Positions 10,441 to 19,140 of a stretch of 64,000 nucleotides of DNA are shown here, piece by piece (the stretch's first letter is position 1; every line of letters starts with the position of its first letter). A program made the position numbers and the translations under genes. The notes under the pieces were generated by a model. The model made no database searches. It saw nothing but the letters and a program-made list of their open reading frames with translations, and had not been told where the DNA came from. Source of the stretch: Deltaproteobacteria bacterium (GTDB lineage Bacteria > Myxococcota_A > Polyangia > DRWM01 > JAAZOP01). Location of the stretch: NCBI GenBank assembly GCA_016218815.1, contig JACRCX010000059.1:1-64000 (forward strand). The letters run 5' to 3'.

Positions 10441-11310
10441 ATGAAGAACGGGAAGCTCAGCATTCGCAAGGTCGGAAGATACCGCAAGGCCCAGTACCCT
10501 TCCCGGCACCCGCAGGCCAAACGGACGGGGACGATGGCCGAACGCGTGCTGCGCGGCGCCGCCGTCCCCGCCGTGGCCCTCGGACTCGGCGCCGCCGGCG
10601 GCGCGTGCGACGGCGGCCTCAGTCTTGTCGGGACCGAGCCGGACTCGCCGGACGCGACCGATGTCGCCGCGGACGTGGTGTTGCCCGAGACCATCGCCAC
10701 CGAGGACGCCGGGACCGAAGACGCCGCCCCGGAGGAAGCGGCGCCCGAAGACGTCGTCGAAGACGCCGAGCTTCCCGAAGGGCTCAACGGCGACATGCCC
10801 TCGGGCACCTACTACCTCCGCTACCTCTCCGAGGCCGAAGGCCGGGCGCTGATCCAGGAGACGGTCCTGGAAGCCGACGGCGATCCGAGCCCGCCGTGCG
10901 ACCCGGTCACGCTGGGCGAGCGCCTCAACGACGACCAGCCGTTCGTGCGCGACGGCGAGACGCCGGTCGACATCGGTGTCGACCTCCTCTCCGACCCCTA
11001 CGTGCCCCCGTGCGCCCGCCCCGGCCTGCCCGCCGTCGGCTTCGAATGGATGACCGAAGAAGCGCGCGACGACGAAGACCTCACCGGCAACCCCGCAGGC
11101 GTCAGCGCCGCGGAGGAATCCGCCCTGCGTGCCCTGCGCGAAAGCCGCGAGGCTGTGATTTCCGTGCTCCGCGCCACGGACTACTCCTACAACGTCTGGG
11201 AATACGAGGACGGCTGGATCGACGACTCCGATCGCGCCCGCGCCGAAAGCCTCGTGCGCGAAACCGTGCGCGAGATCGTCGACGACCTGCGCCGCCACGG
11301 GTTCATCTGA
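10441..11310 (+). CDS. Candidate radical-SAM substrate 1: basic arm, lipobox-like segment, acidic linker
   Basis: A 289-aa protein; GGAGG (10429-10433) fixes the ATG. Residues 1-36 are strongly basic (YPSRH at 19-23); 40-55 are hydrophobic and end GLGAAGGAC with Cys 56, like a lipobox after an unusually long n-region. An Asp/Glu/Ala linker (about 66-110) follows, then YYLRYLSEAEGRALI, Cys 153, Cys 191, AVGFEWMTEEA and a C-terminal part rich in Tyr/Trp/Asp (YNVWEYEDGW) before a helix ending DDLRRHGFI. It is a clear paralogue of the next gene; arm, Cys 56 and C-terminal block align without gaps at the start. Asp after the lipid Cys would mean inner-membrane retention under the E. coli rule. I do not recognise the family. 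Confidence 0.85.
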   Translation: MKNGKLSIRKVGRYRKAQYPSRHPQAKRTGTMAERVLRGAAVPAVALGLGAAGGACDGGLSLVGTEPDSPDATDVAADVVLPETIATEDAGTEDAAPEEAAPEDVVEDAELPEGLNGDMPSGTYYLRYLSEAEGRALIQETVLEADGDPSPPCDPVTLGERLNDDQPFVRDGETPVDIGVDLLSDPYVPPCARPGLPAVGFEWMTEEARDDEDLTGNPAGVSAAEESALRALRESREAVISVLRATDYSYNVWEYEDGWIDDSDRARAESLVRETVREIVDDLRRHGFI

Positions 11311-11367
11311 GTGGTGCGTTGGTGCGGTGGAGCGTTGGTGCGGTAGGCTGACCCTGGAGGACCGACG

Positions 11368-12231
11368 ATGAGAAACGGGCAACTCACGGTGAAGCGAGTG
11401 CGGAAGTACCGGGCCGCGAAATACCCGTCGCGCCATCGCGACGCGAAGCGGGCCGAGCCGCTCGGACGGCGCATCGTTCGCGCCGCCGCCGTCCCCGCCG
11501 CCGCCCTCGGCCTCGGCGCCGCCGGCGGCGCCTGCGACGGAGGCCTCAGCCTCGTCGGCGACGACCACGACGCCACCGACGCCGCCGACTTCTCCGACGA
11601 TGCCACGGTGGACCCGGAGGTCCTGGCAGATGTCATCGGCGAGGTCCCCGACGACGCCGGCCCCGACGACGACACCGACTCCATGATCGCCGGCGGCCGC
11701 CCCGAAGGCGTCCACTACGTCCGCTACCTCACCGAAGCCGAGGGCCGGACGCTGATCGCCGAGACCGTCGTCGCCGAGACCGCCGCCCCCGCCAATCCCT
11801 GCGAGGAGCCGGTCCTGGCCGAGCGCGTCGTGGAGGACCAGTCGTTCTTCATGCGCGACGGCGCCTCCACCTCCGGCGTCTCGGCCGAGGTCGACCTCCT
11901 GGCCCCCGCGGTCGCCGTCGAGGAGACACCCGAGTGCCCCGGCGGCCTGCGCCCCGCGGTCGGCTTCGAGTTCGCGACCGAAGAGGCCGGCGACGACGAG
12001 GACCTCTCGGGCGACCCCGACGGCCTGACCGATACCGAAGAAGCGTACCTGACCCGCCTGCGCGACGACGCGCGCGCCGCGATCTCCGTGCTGCGCGCGG
12101 CAGACCACCCCTACGACGTCTGGGACTACGACGGCTACATCGAGGACTACGATCGAGCGCGGGCCGAGGAAGAGGTCCGACAGGCCGTGCGCGATCTGCT
12201 TGACGGGCTGCGCCGCGACGGTCTCATCTAG
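11368..12231 (+). CDS. Candidate radical-SAM substrate 2, paralogue of the preceding gene
   Basis: A 287-aa protein with GGAGG (11356-11360) 7 nt before the ATG. It repeats the architecture of the gene before it: basic arm with YPSRH at 19-23, twin Arg at 34-35, hydrophobic stretch to Cys 56 (identical position), Asp-rich linker, YVRYLTEAEGRTLI, two later cysteines (145 and 190), AVGFEFATEEA and an aromatic/Asp C terminus (YDVWDYDGYIEDYDR) ending DGLRRDGLI. The twin Arg could make it a Tat substrate. The stop is 5 bp before the radical SAM ATG, so the three genes look like one operon. Conservation at both ends suggests recognition by a common partner, which is inferred. Confidence 0.85.
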   Translation: MRNGQLTVKRVRKYRAAKYPSRHRDAKRAEPLGRRIVRAAAVPAAALGLGAAGGACDGGLSLVGDDHDATDAADFSDDATVDPEVLADVIGEVPDDAGPDDDTDSMIAGGRPEGVHYVRYLTEAEGRTLIAETVVAETAAPANPCEEPVLAERVVEDQSFFMRDGASTSGVSAEVDLLAPAVAVEETPECPGGLRPAVGFEFATEEAGDDEDLSGDPDGLTDTEEAYLTRLRDDARAAISVLRAADHPYDVWDYDGYIEDYDRARAEEEVRQAVRDLLDGLRRDGLI

Positions 12232-12236
12232 CGTTC

Positions 12237-13340
12237 ATGAAGGCCGTCCTGCACGTCACCGGCGGCTGCAACCTGCGTTGCCGCTACTGCTACGTCGGAG
12301 AAAAGTCCGCCGCGCGCATGACCCCCGACGTCGCTCGCGCCGCCGTCGACCTCGTCGCCGACAATGCCGACCCCCGCTTCACCGTCTCCTTCATGGGCGG
12401 CGAACCCCTCCTCGAATACGACCTCGTCCGGGAAACCGTCGAGTACTCCGAACAGGTCGCCAAGGCCCGCGGCAAGGCCGTCTCCTTCCGCATGACCACC
12501 AACGGCCTGCTCTTCGACGACCAGCGCCTCGAGTGGTGCCGCCGCCACAAGGTCCTCTTCGCCCTCTCGCTCGACGGCGACGCGAAAAGCCACGACGCCA
12601 ACCGCGTCACCACCGCCGGTCGCGGCTCCCACGCCGCGCTCGTCGAACGCCTCGACGCCATCCGTAGCCGCTCCCTCGTGCTCATCGTCATCGCCGTCGT
12701 CACCCCCGCCACCGCCGACAACCTCGGCCCCGCCATGGCCTGGCTCTTCGCGCACGGCATCGACAAGGTCATCCTCTCCCCCGACTTCGGCGGCGAATGG
12801 GACCGCGCGACGCTGCGCAAGCTCGAGCGCGGCTACCGCCAGGTCGCCAAGGACTACCTCGCGCGGCATCGTCGGGGCGAGGAGCTCTACTTCTCCACCT
12901 TCGACGAGAAGATCCGTACCCACGCCCTGGGGCCCGTCCGCCGCGGCGTCGTCTGCGACATGGGCGCCACCTCCTTCTCCGTCGCCCCCTCCGGCGAGAT
13001 CTACCCCTGCGTCCAGTTCGTCCGCCCCGAGACCGACCTGCGCTTCCGCATCGGCGACGTCCGCTCGGGCTTCGACTCCACGAAACGCTGGGAGCTGGTC
13101 GAGCTCAACCGCAAGCCGCGGCCCAAGTGCGAAGGCTGCGACCTCGACGGCCGCTGCTCCAACTGGTGCGGCTGCGTCAACCACCGCACCACCGGCGACG
13201 TCTGCGAGGTCCCCCCGTTCCTCTGCGAGCACGAGCGGATGGTCCTCCCGATCGCCGACCACGTCGGCAACGTCCTCCACGCCGAACACAACGAGATCTT
13301 CCACCGCAAGTTCTACCAGGACCACCTCGAGCCGCACTGA
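12237..13340 (+). CDS. Radical SAM/SPASM maturase-like enzyme
   Basis: A 367-aa enzyme. The radical SAM cluster is C11-x3-C15-x2-C18 (CNLRCRYC), and the SAM-binding GGEP is at 54-57. The C-terminal SPASM domain has cysteines at about 240, 258, 298, 301, 307, 311, 313, 322 and 329 (GEIYPC, CEGCDLDGRCSNWCGC), enough for two auxiliary iron-sulfur clusters. SPASM enzymes commonly modify peptides or proteins (anaerobic sulfatase maturation, thioether, C-C crosslinks). It starts 5 bp after candidate substrate 2 without a strong ribosome site, so translation is probably coupled. No peptidase, PqqD-like protein or exporter is next to it. The two upstream paralogues are the obvious candidate substrates; this is inference. 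Confidence 0.92.
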   Translation: MKAVLHVTGGCNLRCRYCYVGEKSAARMTPDVARAAVDLVADNADPRFTVSFMGGEPLLEYDLVRETVEYSEQVAKARGKAVSFRMTTNGLLFDDQRLEWCRRHKVLFALSLDGDAKSHDANRVTTAGRGSHAALVERLDAIRSRSLVLIVIAVVTPATADNLGPAMAWLFAHGIDKVILSPDFGGEWDRATLRKLERGYRQVAKDYLARHRRGEELYFSTFDEKIRTHALGPVRRGVVCDMGATSFSVAPSGEIYPCVQFVRPETDLRFRIGDVRSGFDSTKRWELVELNRKPRPKCEGCDLDGRCSNWCGCVNHRTTGDVCEVPPFLCEHERMVLPIADHVGNVLHAEHNEIFHRKFYQDHLEPH

Positions 13341-13373
13341 CCCGGCGCCTGACCGCCCGCTCGCGCCCCCCCT

Positions 13374-13449
13374 TCCGAACCGCGGGCTTCAGCCCGCGGC
13401 TGCCTTCCCGGCGGAGCCGCGCCCTGAAGGGCGCGGTTCGGTTCCGGTC
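13374..13449 (+). repeat. REP-like double hairpin element
   Basis: Two palindromes in tandem: CGCGGGC-TTCA-GCCCGCG and CGCGCCC-TGAA-GGGCGCG, bounded by outer inverted repeats CCGAACC and GGTTCGG. Related copies are at 15780-15852, 32492-32523, 36087-36163 and 63538-63618. It could also end the radical SAM transcript. Confidence 0.85.
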
Positions 13450-13468
13450 AGTTGGCGGGCCGTTGCTC

Positions 13469-13510
13469 CTCATCGGTGTTCATCTGTGTCCATCGGTGGT
13501 TTCTTTCTTC
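13469..13510 (+). repeat. Dispersed repeat, family B (CATCGGTGTTCATCTGTG type)
   Basis: A phrase-like repeat reading CATCGGTGTTCATCTGTG followed by TCCATCGGTGGTTTCTTTC. Other copies: 9978-10015, 33412-33454 (both in reverse sense) and 44924-44960. Copies share a pyrimidine and poly-C run on the 3' side. Confidence 0.8.
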
Positions 13511-13560
13511 CCCCCCCGGAAACTTGGTCGATCACCATCCACGCGCGGACCCTCGACCCC

Positions 13561-15753
13561 GTGCGTACCGTGGTCCGCTCCCTGGGCTTCCTCCGCCGCA
13601 CGGCGCGGGCGCAGCTCGCCTTCCTCTTCGCCGGCGCCTTCGCCGGCCTGATCGCCGCCGGCTCCTTCCGCCCGGCGGGGCGCGTCCTGCCCTGGACCTC
13701 GCTCGCCGCGCTCGTCGTCTGGGGCCTGTTCTTCACCCGTGCGGCGTGGCACCGCTTCCGCGAGGACCGCGACGCGGCCGACGTCGCACCCGCGGCGTCC
13801 GAGCGCACCCTGCGCTTCCTGTTCCTCCCGCGCCTGCGGCTCGACCTGGAGCTGGGCGCCCTCCTCCTCGTCCTCACCTTGGCCATCGTCGAGTTCACCG
13901 GCGGGGCGCGCTCGGCCCTGCACCCGCTGCTCTACGTGGTCGTCGCCTTCTTCGTCTCGTTCTACCCCCGGATGCTCGGCATCGCCCTCACGCTCGCCGC
14001 CGCCGCGCTGGACGCCGTCCTGATCCTCGTGCGCTACGGCCCCGACCGCGACCTGCTCGTGGTCCACGGCGTGTTCATCGGCTTCTTCGCCCTCTTGAAC
14101 CTCGTCTTCACCCACACCGAGATCTTCCGCCTCCGCCATCGCGGCGAGATGCGCCTGCGCCACGCCCTGGCCCGCGTGCGCGAGGCGGCACGCGACTTCC
14201 GGTTGACGGAAGCGCCGGCGCCGGCGTCCGACGGGTCGCTCCCGCCCGAGGACGGCACGAGCGCCGAGCGCCGCCTGCGCGATCCGCTCTCGGGCACCGT
14301 CGCGGCGGTGCACCAGATCCAGGAAACCTTGTTCGATACGCTCGACCTGCTGCGCCAGAGCCTGTCGCTGCACTCCTGCGCCGTGCTGCTCGTCGACCGC
14401 GACCGCGCGTCGCTCAAGCTGGCCGAGATCGCGACCGAGGCGGAGGAGATCGAGTGCGGGCCGTTCGGCGTCGGCGACGGCGTGGCCGGCGCCGCGATGC
14501 GCACGGGCGGCGCCCTGACCCTCGGCAACCTGCGCCCCGACTATCGCGGCCTGCCCTACTACCGCGGCCCGATCCGCGTCGGCTCCTTCCTCGCCGTCCC
14601 CTTCCGCGACGGCGAGGACTGGCGCGGCGTGCTGGTGGTCGACCGCCTCGAGCCGGACGCGTTCGGCGGGCGCGAGCAGAAAATCATCGTGCGCGCGGCC
14701 GAGCGCGTGGCGCGGACGATCCAGAACGAGCGCGCCTTCCTGCAGCTCGAGCGCACCAAGCGCGAGCAGGGACAGCTCCTGGAGGCTTCCGAGCGGCTCT
14801 CCAACACGATCCGCGAGGACGACGTCGAGACGGGAGCGATCGAGGCGGCACGGGCGATCGTCGACTTCGATTTCGCCGCCCTGGTCACCTTCGACGAGCG
14901 CACCGGCCGGCACCAGGTACGGCGCGCCGCCGGCCACGCCGCAGCGGACGTGGCCCAGCTCGCCTTCGACGACAACCAGTCGCTCGTCGCCATCGCCGTG
15001 CGCACGCGCCACTACCTGCCGTACCGCGGAGACTTCGACGACCGCGGGCAGGTGGTGTTCGTGCGGCGCGGCGAGCTGCCCGGCATGAACTCGCTGCTCG
15101 TCCTGCCCCTCGTCGTCGGCGAGTCCGCGCTCGGGGCCCTCGTGCTGGCCGCACGCCGCAACGGCGCCTTCCGCGACGACGTCCGCCCGCTGCTCCAGGT
15201 GCTGGCCAACCAGGTCGCCAGCAGCCTGCTCAACGCGCGCATGGTCCGGCGCCTGGCCGAGCTGGCGACGACGGACCAGCTCACGGGTTTGGCCAACCGG
15301 CGCACCTTCGACGGCGAGCTGGAGCGCCAGACGAAGTCGGCCGAGCGCTACCGCAAGCCGCTGTCCCTCATCATGTGCGACGTCGACCACTTCAAGAAGG
15401 TCAACGACACCTACGGCCACAGCGTCGGCGACGTCGTCTTGAAGGCGTTCGGACAGGTGCTCCTGGGCTGCAAGCGCGACCTGGACGTCGTGGCCCGCTA
15501 CGGCGGCGAGGAGTTCGTCGTCCTGTGCGAGGAGACCGACACCGCCGGCGCGAAGCTCCTGGCCGAGCGCATCCGCAAGGACCTGGCCGCCCGCACCTTC
15601 GCCGCCGAGCAGGGCCCCTTCCACGTCACCTGCTCGCTCGGCGTCGCCACCTTCCCGCTGCACGCCTCCGACAAGGCCCGCCTCGTCCAGGTCGCCGACG
15701 AGCTGCTCTACAAGGCCAAGCAGGCCGGCAGGAACCGCACCGTCGCCGCGTAA
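13561..15753 (+). CDS. Membrane-bound GAF-GAF-GGDEF diguanylate cyclase
   Basis: About 730 aa. The N terminus has five or six hydrophobic segments (about 20-190), then a coil, two GAF-like domains (about 245-410 and 425-575) and a GGDEF domain with active-site GGEEF at 648-652. RDLD five residues before it is an RxxD inhibitory site, so product feedback is expected. It should make cyclic di-GMP in response to a signal at the GAF domains or membrane part. The frame opens at 13486 inside a dispersed repeat, so GTG at 13561 is preferred, though its ribosome site is weak. It is separated from the radical SAM operon by a REP element. Confidence 0.92.
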   Translation: MRTVVRSLGFLRRTARAQLAFLFAGAFAGLIAAGSFRPAGRVLPWTSLAALVVWGLFFTRAAWHRFREDRDAADVAPAASERTLRFLFLPRLRLDLELGALLLVLTLAIVEFTGGARSALHPLLYVVVAFFVSFYPRMLGIALTLAAAALDAVLILVRYGPDRDLLVVHGVFIGFFALLNLVFTHTEIFRLRHRGEMRLRHALARVREAARDFRLTEAPAPASDGSLPPEDGTSAERRLRDPLSGTVAAVHQIQETLFDTLDLLRQSLSLHSCAVLLVDRDRASLKLAEIATEAEEIECGPFGVGDGVAGAAMRTGGALTLGNLRPDYRGLPYYRGPIRVGSFLAVPFRDGEDWRGVLVVDRLEPDAFGGREQKIIVRAAERVARTIQNERAFLQLERTKREQGQLLEASERLSNTIREDDVETGAIEAARAIVDFDFAALVTFDERTGRHQVRRAAGHAAADVAQLAFDDNQSLVAIAVRTRHYLPYRGDFDDRGQVVFVRRGELPGMNSLLVLPLVVGESALGALVLAARRNGAFRDDVRPLLQVLANQVASSLLNARMVRRLAELATTDQLTGLANRRTFDGELERQTKSAERYRKPLSLIMCDVDHFKKVNDTYGHSVGDVVLKAFGQVLLGCKRDLDVVARYGGEEFVVLCEETDTAGAKLLAERIRKDLAARTFAAEQGPFHVTCSLGVATFPLHASDKARLVQVADELLYKAKQAGRNRTVAA

Positions 15754-15779
15754 GGATTCATGGGTCGCGTGTCGTGTCC

Positions 15780-15852
15780 GGATCCGAACCGCGCCCTTCA
15801 GGGCGCGGCTGTGTCGGCGGGGCCAGCCGCGGGCTGAAGCCCGCGGTTCGGA
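15780..15852 (+). repeat. REP-like double hairpin element, inverted order
   Basis: Same family as 13374-13449 but with the GCGCCC hairpin first and the GCGGGC hairpin second, again bounded by CCGAACC and GGTTCGG. It lies between the convergent cyclase and PHP genes and may act as a two-way terminator. Confidence 0.85.
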
Positions 15853-15855
15853 TAC

Positions 15856-18414
15856 TCACAGCTCACAGCTCACTCCCCCCATCCTCACCACCCCGTCCCC
15901 GTCCGCGTCCACCCACACCGGCGCGCTCAACGCCCAGGGACGGATGGGCGAAGATGCGGGAAGGGTCGGCAGCGCGTCGTCCCCGTCGACCTCGACCCAG
16001 ATCGCCGCGTCGCTTGGAACCGCCAACGGCTCCTGCACCTCCAGCCGCACCACCTCCGGCATCCGCGCCGTCGGCGTCAGCGACAACACCTCGGCCCCGT
16101 TCTGCAGCACCCGCACCCGCCGCACGTCCACCCACGGCGCCGCCTCGACGCGCACCTGCACCAGGATGCCGCGCTCCTTCGGCACCGCCGTCCCCCCCGC
16201 CGGCACGTCGTCCACCCGCAGCACGACGAACGGCCCCGTCGAGACGACCGCCCGGCCCGAACGGAACGCGTTCGCGAAAAACTCGGGCGTCGTGCCCTCC
16301 GGCCGGTCGCGGCCCGCGAAGACCCAGGTGCGCGGCGTGCCGCAGAACGAGTCGTCCATCGCGTGGGCGTCCGAGCCGCCCGTGGGAACGATCCGCCGGC
16401 CGCACCGCGCCAGCCGCGCCCAGTCCGCGGCCGCCTGGAACGTGCCGGCCCACCCCAGCCCGTTCGCCACCTCCAGCAGGTCGCAGTCCAGTCCGAGCGA
16501 GGCGGGCGGCGCGTCGTCGGCGGTGCCCACGCCCAGGAGCGCGTACGTCCCGTTGAACGGCGAGCGCGGGTGGTTGATCTGCACCAGCACGCCGGGAAGA
16601 CGCCGCGCGCCGGCGACGAGGTCCGCGAAGTCGAGGTCGAGCCAGGGCAACGCGGCGGCATACGCCGGCCGCAGCGGGTCGACGGCCAGGGGGAAGAGAT
16701 TCAGGTGGCCGATCGGCGCGCGCGACAGATCGGTCGTGACCTCGGTCCCCGGCACGCCCAGGATCCACCGCGACAGACCAAGGTCCGCGACGTCGGGCGC
16801 CGGATCGGTCACCACGTTGTGGTCGGTCGCGATCACGACCTCCACCCCTTCGCCCGCGCAGCCCAGCACGCGGCTCCGCCCCGAGACCCCGCTGTCGACG
16901 CTGGCCCACGTGTGCACGTGCGGATCGACGGCCAGCCAGCCCGGCGTCTCCAGCCGCCGGACGAGCGTGCCGTGCACCGACGCGGATCCGCCCGGCGCCA
17001 CATCGACCGCCTGCTGCACCAGATCGTACTCCGGCCCGCGCGTGACCAGCACCTCGTAGGAGCCCGGCGGCAGGGCGCGGGAGCCCCGGCCGTCCGCCAG
17101 GACGAACGAGCGGCCGAAGCCGCCCGCGTCGAACGGCCCGCCGAAGACCGGGTCCGGCGTCGGCGGCACGCCGCGGACACCGACGCGCACCGGCGCCCGC
17201 TCCCCCTCCTCGCCCTCCGCCTCCGCCGCCAGGACGTCCACGTCCAGCCTCCCCGCCGCCGTCAGCGGCAGCTCGACCGCCCCCGCGGCAGGAACGCGAA
17301 GCTCGGCGACGCCCGCCCCGGCCCGCCCGGGCGCCTCCGCCGCGGCACGCCACTTCCCCCGGGGCAGGAACGTCACCGCCCGCCCCGCCGCGTCCGTGGC
17401 CAGCGTCTCCGGCGGCCCCTCCGTGCCGCGCGTGAACCGCACCGTCGCCGACGCCACGGGCTCGTCGCCGGGCCCCAGCGCCACGACCGCCACCCGCTCC
17501 AGCACGTCGCCGCGCGCCTCCATCGCCTCCGCCACCGCGCTCGACGTGTCCGCCCGCTCCCCGACCGCCAGCCACCGCACCACCGTCGCCCCGCGCTCGC
17601 CCGCCCCGTCCCCGGGCTCCAGCACGAACGTCCCCAGCACCGTGTTGGCCCAGGCCGACGAGTCGTCGCAGGCGAAGCCCCCGGGATCCGCACCCAGGTA
17701 CGCGTACGAGCCGTGCTTGCCGACCGCCGCCAGGCGAAGCAGGCGCTCCCCGGTTTCTCCCGCGGGACACCCGGGCTGCCCCCCGGCCCGCGGATCCGCC
17801 GCGCCCCACTCCAGTGCGTCGCCAATTTCGTACCCGGAAATGGCCGCGGAACCGTGGTTGCGCACCACCGTCGTCAGCCGCAACGCGCGCGACCCGGGCA
17901 CCAGCGTGTAGACCGTCTCGATCCCCACCGAGGAATCGCGCGAGTCGACACCCCGCGCCAGCACCGTGGCCTCCCCCGGCTCGCCGACCAGGATCGCCAG
18001 CTCCTGCACCACCGCCTGCCGCGGGAAATCGCGATCGAGCAGCACGAACGCCTGGGCCAGCTCGTCGCGCCCGTCCGGCAGCGCCGCGGCGTCGACCAGG
18101 TTGCCCCCGCCCAGCGCGAAGCCGAACGGCTCGCCGCCGGCGGCCTGCACCACGAACGCCGCGCGCTCGTTGTCCAGCCGCACGTCGCCGATCGCTCCCG
18201 AAGCCAGCGGCCCCCGCAGCAGGTCCGCGCCCTCCACGATCAGGAACGCCCGCGCCGGCGGCCCCGCCGGACCTCGCCCCGCGTCCGCCGGCGGAACCCA
18301 CGCCGCGTCGCTCCGCGCATCGCGATCGACCGGCCGCGGCGGCCGCTGGCACGCTCCCCACAGCGCGACGCAGGCCAGCAGCACGACCCGGTCGCCCCTC
18401 CAGGCTCTCGCCAA
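15856..18414 (-). CDS. PHP-domain (CehA/McbA-like) metallohydrolase lipoprotein
   Basis: About 852 aa. TTG at 18414 with upstream AGAGGG gives a compact signal MARAWRGDRVVLLACVALWGAC with a lipobox; the longer frame runs through a dispersed repeat and is not supported. Residues 50-480 are beta-rich with carboxypeptidase-regulatory-like segments. The PHP domain (about 490-760) carries the metal ligands DPHVHT, ATDHN, INHPRSP and GGSDAH, as in CehA/McbA-type hydrolases. The substrate is unknown; such proteins cleave phosphoester or carbamate bonds. A lipid anchor would place it in the envelope. It ends beside a REP element. Confidence 0.85.
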   Translation of the reverse strand: MARAWRGDRVVLLACVALWGACQRPPRPVDRDARSDAAWVPPADAGRGPAGPPARAFLIVEGADLLRGPLASGAIGDVRLDNERAAFVVQAAGGEPFGFALGGGNLVDAAALPDGRDELAQAFVLLDRDFPRQAVVQELAILVGEPGEATVLARGVDSRDSSVGIETVYTLVPGSRALRLTTVVRNHGSAAISGYEIGDALEWGAADPRAGGQPGCPAGETGERLLRLAAVGKHGSYAYLGADPGGFACDDSSAWANTVLGTFVLEPGDGAGERGATVVRWLAVGERADTSSAVAEAMEARGDVLERVAVVALGPGDEPVASATVRFTRGTEGPPETLATDAAGRAVTFLPRGKWRAAAEAPGRAGAGVAELRVPAAGAVELPLTAAGRLDVDVLAAEAEGEEGERAPVRVGVRGVPPTPDPVFGGPFDAGGFGRSFVLADGRGSRALPPGSYEVLVTRGPEYDLVQQAVDVAPGGSASVHGTLVRRLETPGWLAVDPHVHTWASVDSGVSGRSRVLGCAGEGVEVVIATDHNVVTDPAPDVADLGLSRWILGVPGTEVTTDLSRAPIGHLNLFPLAVDPLRPAYAAALPWLDLDFADLVAGARRLPGVLVQINHPRSPFNGTYALLGVGTADDAPPASLGLDCDLLEVANGLGWAGTFQAAADWARLARCGRRIVPTGGSDAHAMDDSFCGTPRTWVFAGRDRPEGTTPEFFANAFRSGRAVVSTGPFVVLRVDDVPAGGTAVPKERGILVQVRVEAAPWVDVRRVRVLQNGAEVLSLTPTARMPEVVRLEVQEPLAVPSDAAIWVEVDGDDALPTLPASSPIRPWALSAPVWVDADGDGVVRMGGVSCEL

Positions 18415-18424
18415 AGTCCGTACT

Positions 18425-18460
18425 GCCCTCTCTGCGTCTCTGCGACTCTGCGCGAGATTC
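18425..18460 (+). repeat. Dispersed repeat, family C (CTCTGCGTCTCTGCG type)
   Basis: A tandem CTCTGCG phrase ending GCGCGAGA. Other copies: 34295-34330 and 44876-44912. This copy lies just upstream of the PHP gene start. Confidence 0.8.
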
Positions 18461-18567
18461 GGCGCGCGGCTCCTCGTGGCGCCCGCGCGACACACCGCGG
18501 TGACGGGAATGGAGAAGCCCCGGCCGACCCCCCTCCCCACCTCTCCAGCCGTCCTCTCCACCTCTCC

Positions 18568-19071
18568 TCAGAGCTTGCGCTCGGCGATCCAGCGGTTGGT
18601 GAACGCGGCGCCGACGTCGTAGTTGGACCGGATCTCGCCCGCGAGGAACTTCTCGATCGAGCCGCCGACGAGCATCACGTCCACGACGACCTCCATGTCC
18701 GCATGACGCACGATCTTCCCGCCCGCCGCGGGCTCCACGCGGACCGTGCCCGAGATCTTGATCTTGTCGGTCATCGTCGAGGTGATCGTGCGGAAACGGT
18801 AGGCGCCGTCCGACGCCGTCCAGGCCCCGATCTCGTCGTACGACATCGTGCCCTTGATGAACTTGCGGACGATGTCGGGTCCCTTCTGCGGCGGCGTCAC
18901 CCGCACCTTGCGGTCGACCCGCTCCGGCGTCTCCCGCAGCTCGAGCACCTCGTAGGCCGGGAACTTCATCTCGCCCACGAAGAGCGCATGGTTGTACTCC
19001 CGGTCGAAGAAGATCCTCTTCCAGAAGGTCTCGGCGGTGCAGTCCAGCGTGTGGCTGACGGTCACCTTCAT
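18568..19071 (-). CDS. DUF2505/SRPBCC-fold protein
   Basis: A 167-aa protein whose start MKVTVSHTLDCTAETFWKRIF matches the DUF2505 family, a START/SRPBCC-like lipid- or ligand-binding fold of about 160 residues. Later features are FIKGTMSYDE and a C-terminal helix ending FTNRWIAERKL. GGAGT lies 8 nt before the ATG. It is the last gene before the PHP lipoprotein in a run of minus-strand genes beginning with an ECF sigma factor. The ligand is unknown. Confidence 0.85.
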   Translation of the reverse strand: MKVTVSHTLDCTAETFWKRIFFDREYNHALFVGEMKFPAYEVLELRETPERVDRKVRVTPPQKGPDIVRKFIKGTMSYDEIGAWTASDGAYRFRTITSTMTDKIKISGTVRVEPAAGGKIVRHADMEVVVDVMLVGGSIEKFLAGEIRSNYDVGAAFTNRWIAERKL

Positions 19072-19140
19072 CGGGCCAACTCCTTCCGTGCGGGTCGCGT
19101 GGATCGGACGCCGTCCGCGCCGCCGCGCGGGCCGCGCCGG

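Noticed and set aside
13452..16556. 1034-codon plus-strand frame overlapping the cyclase
   Set aside because: Pro/Arg-rich shadow in a different frame from a diguanylate cyclase with intact GAF and GGDEF domains.
18414..18561. N-terminal extension of the PHP lipoprotein to 18561
   Set aside because: The extension runs through a family C dispersed repeat and would bury the lipobox far inside the protein.
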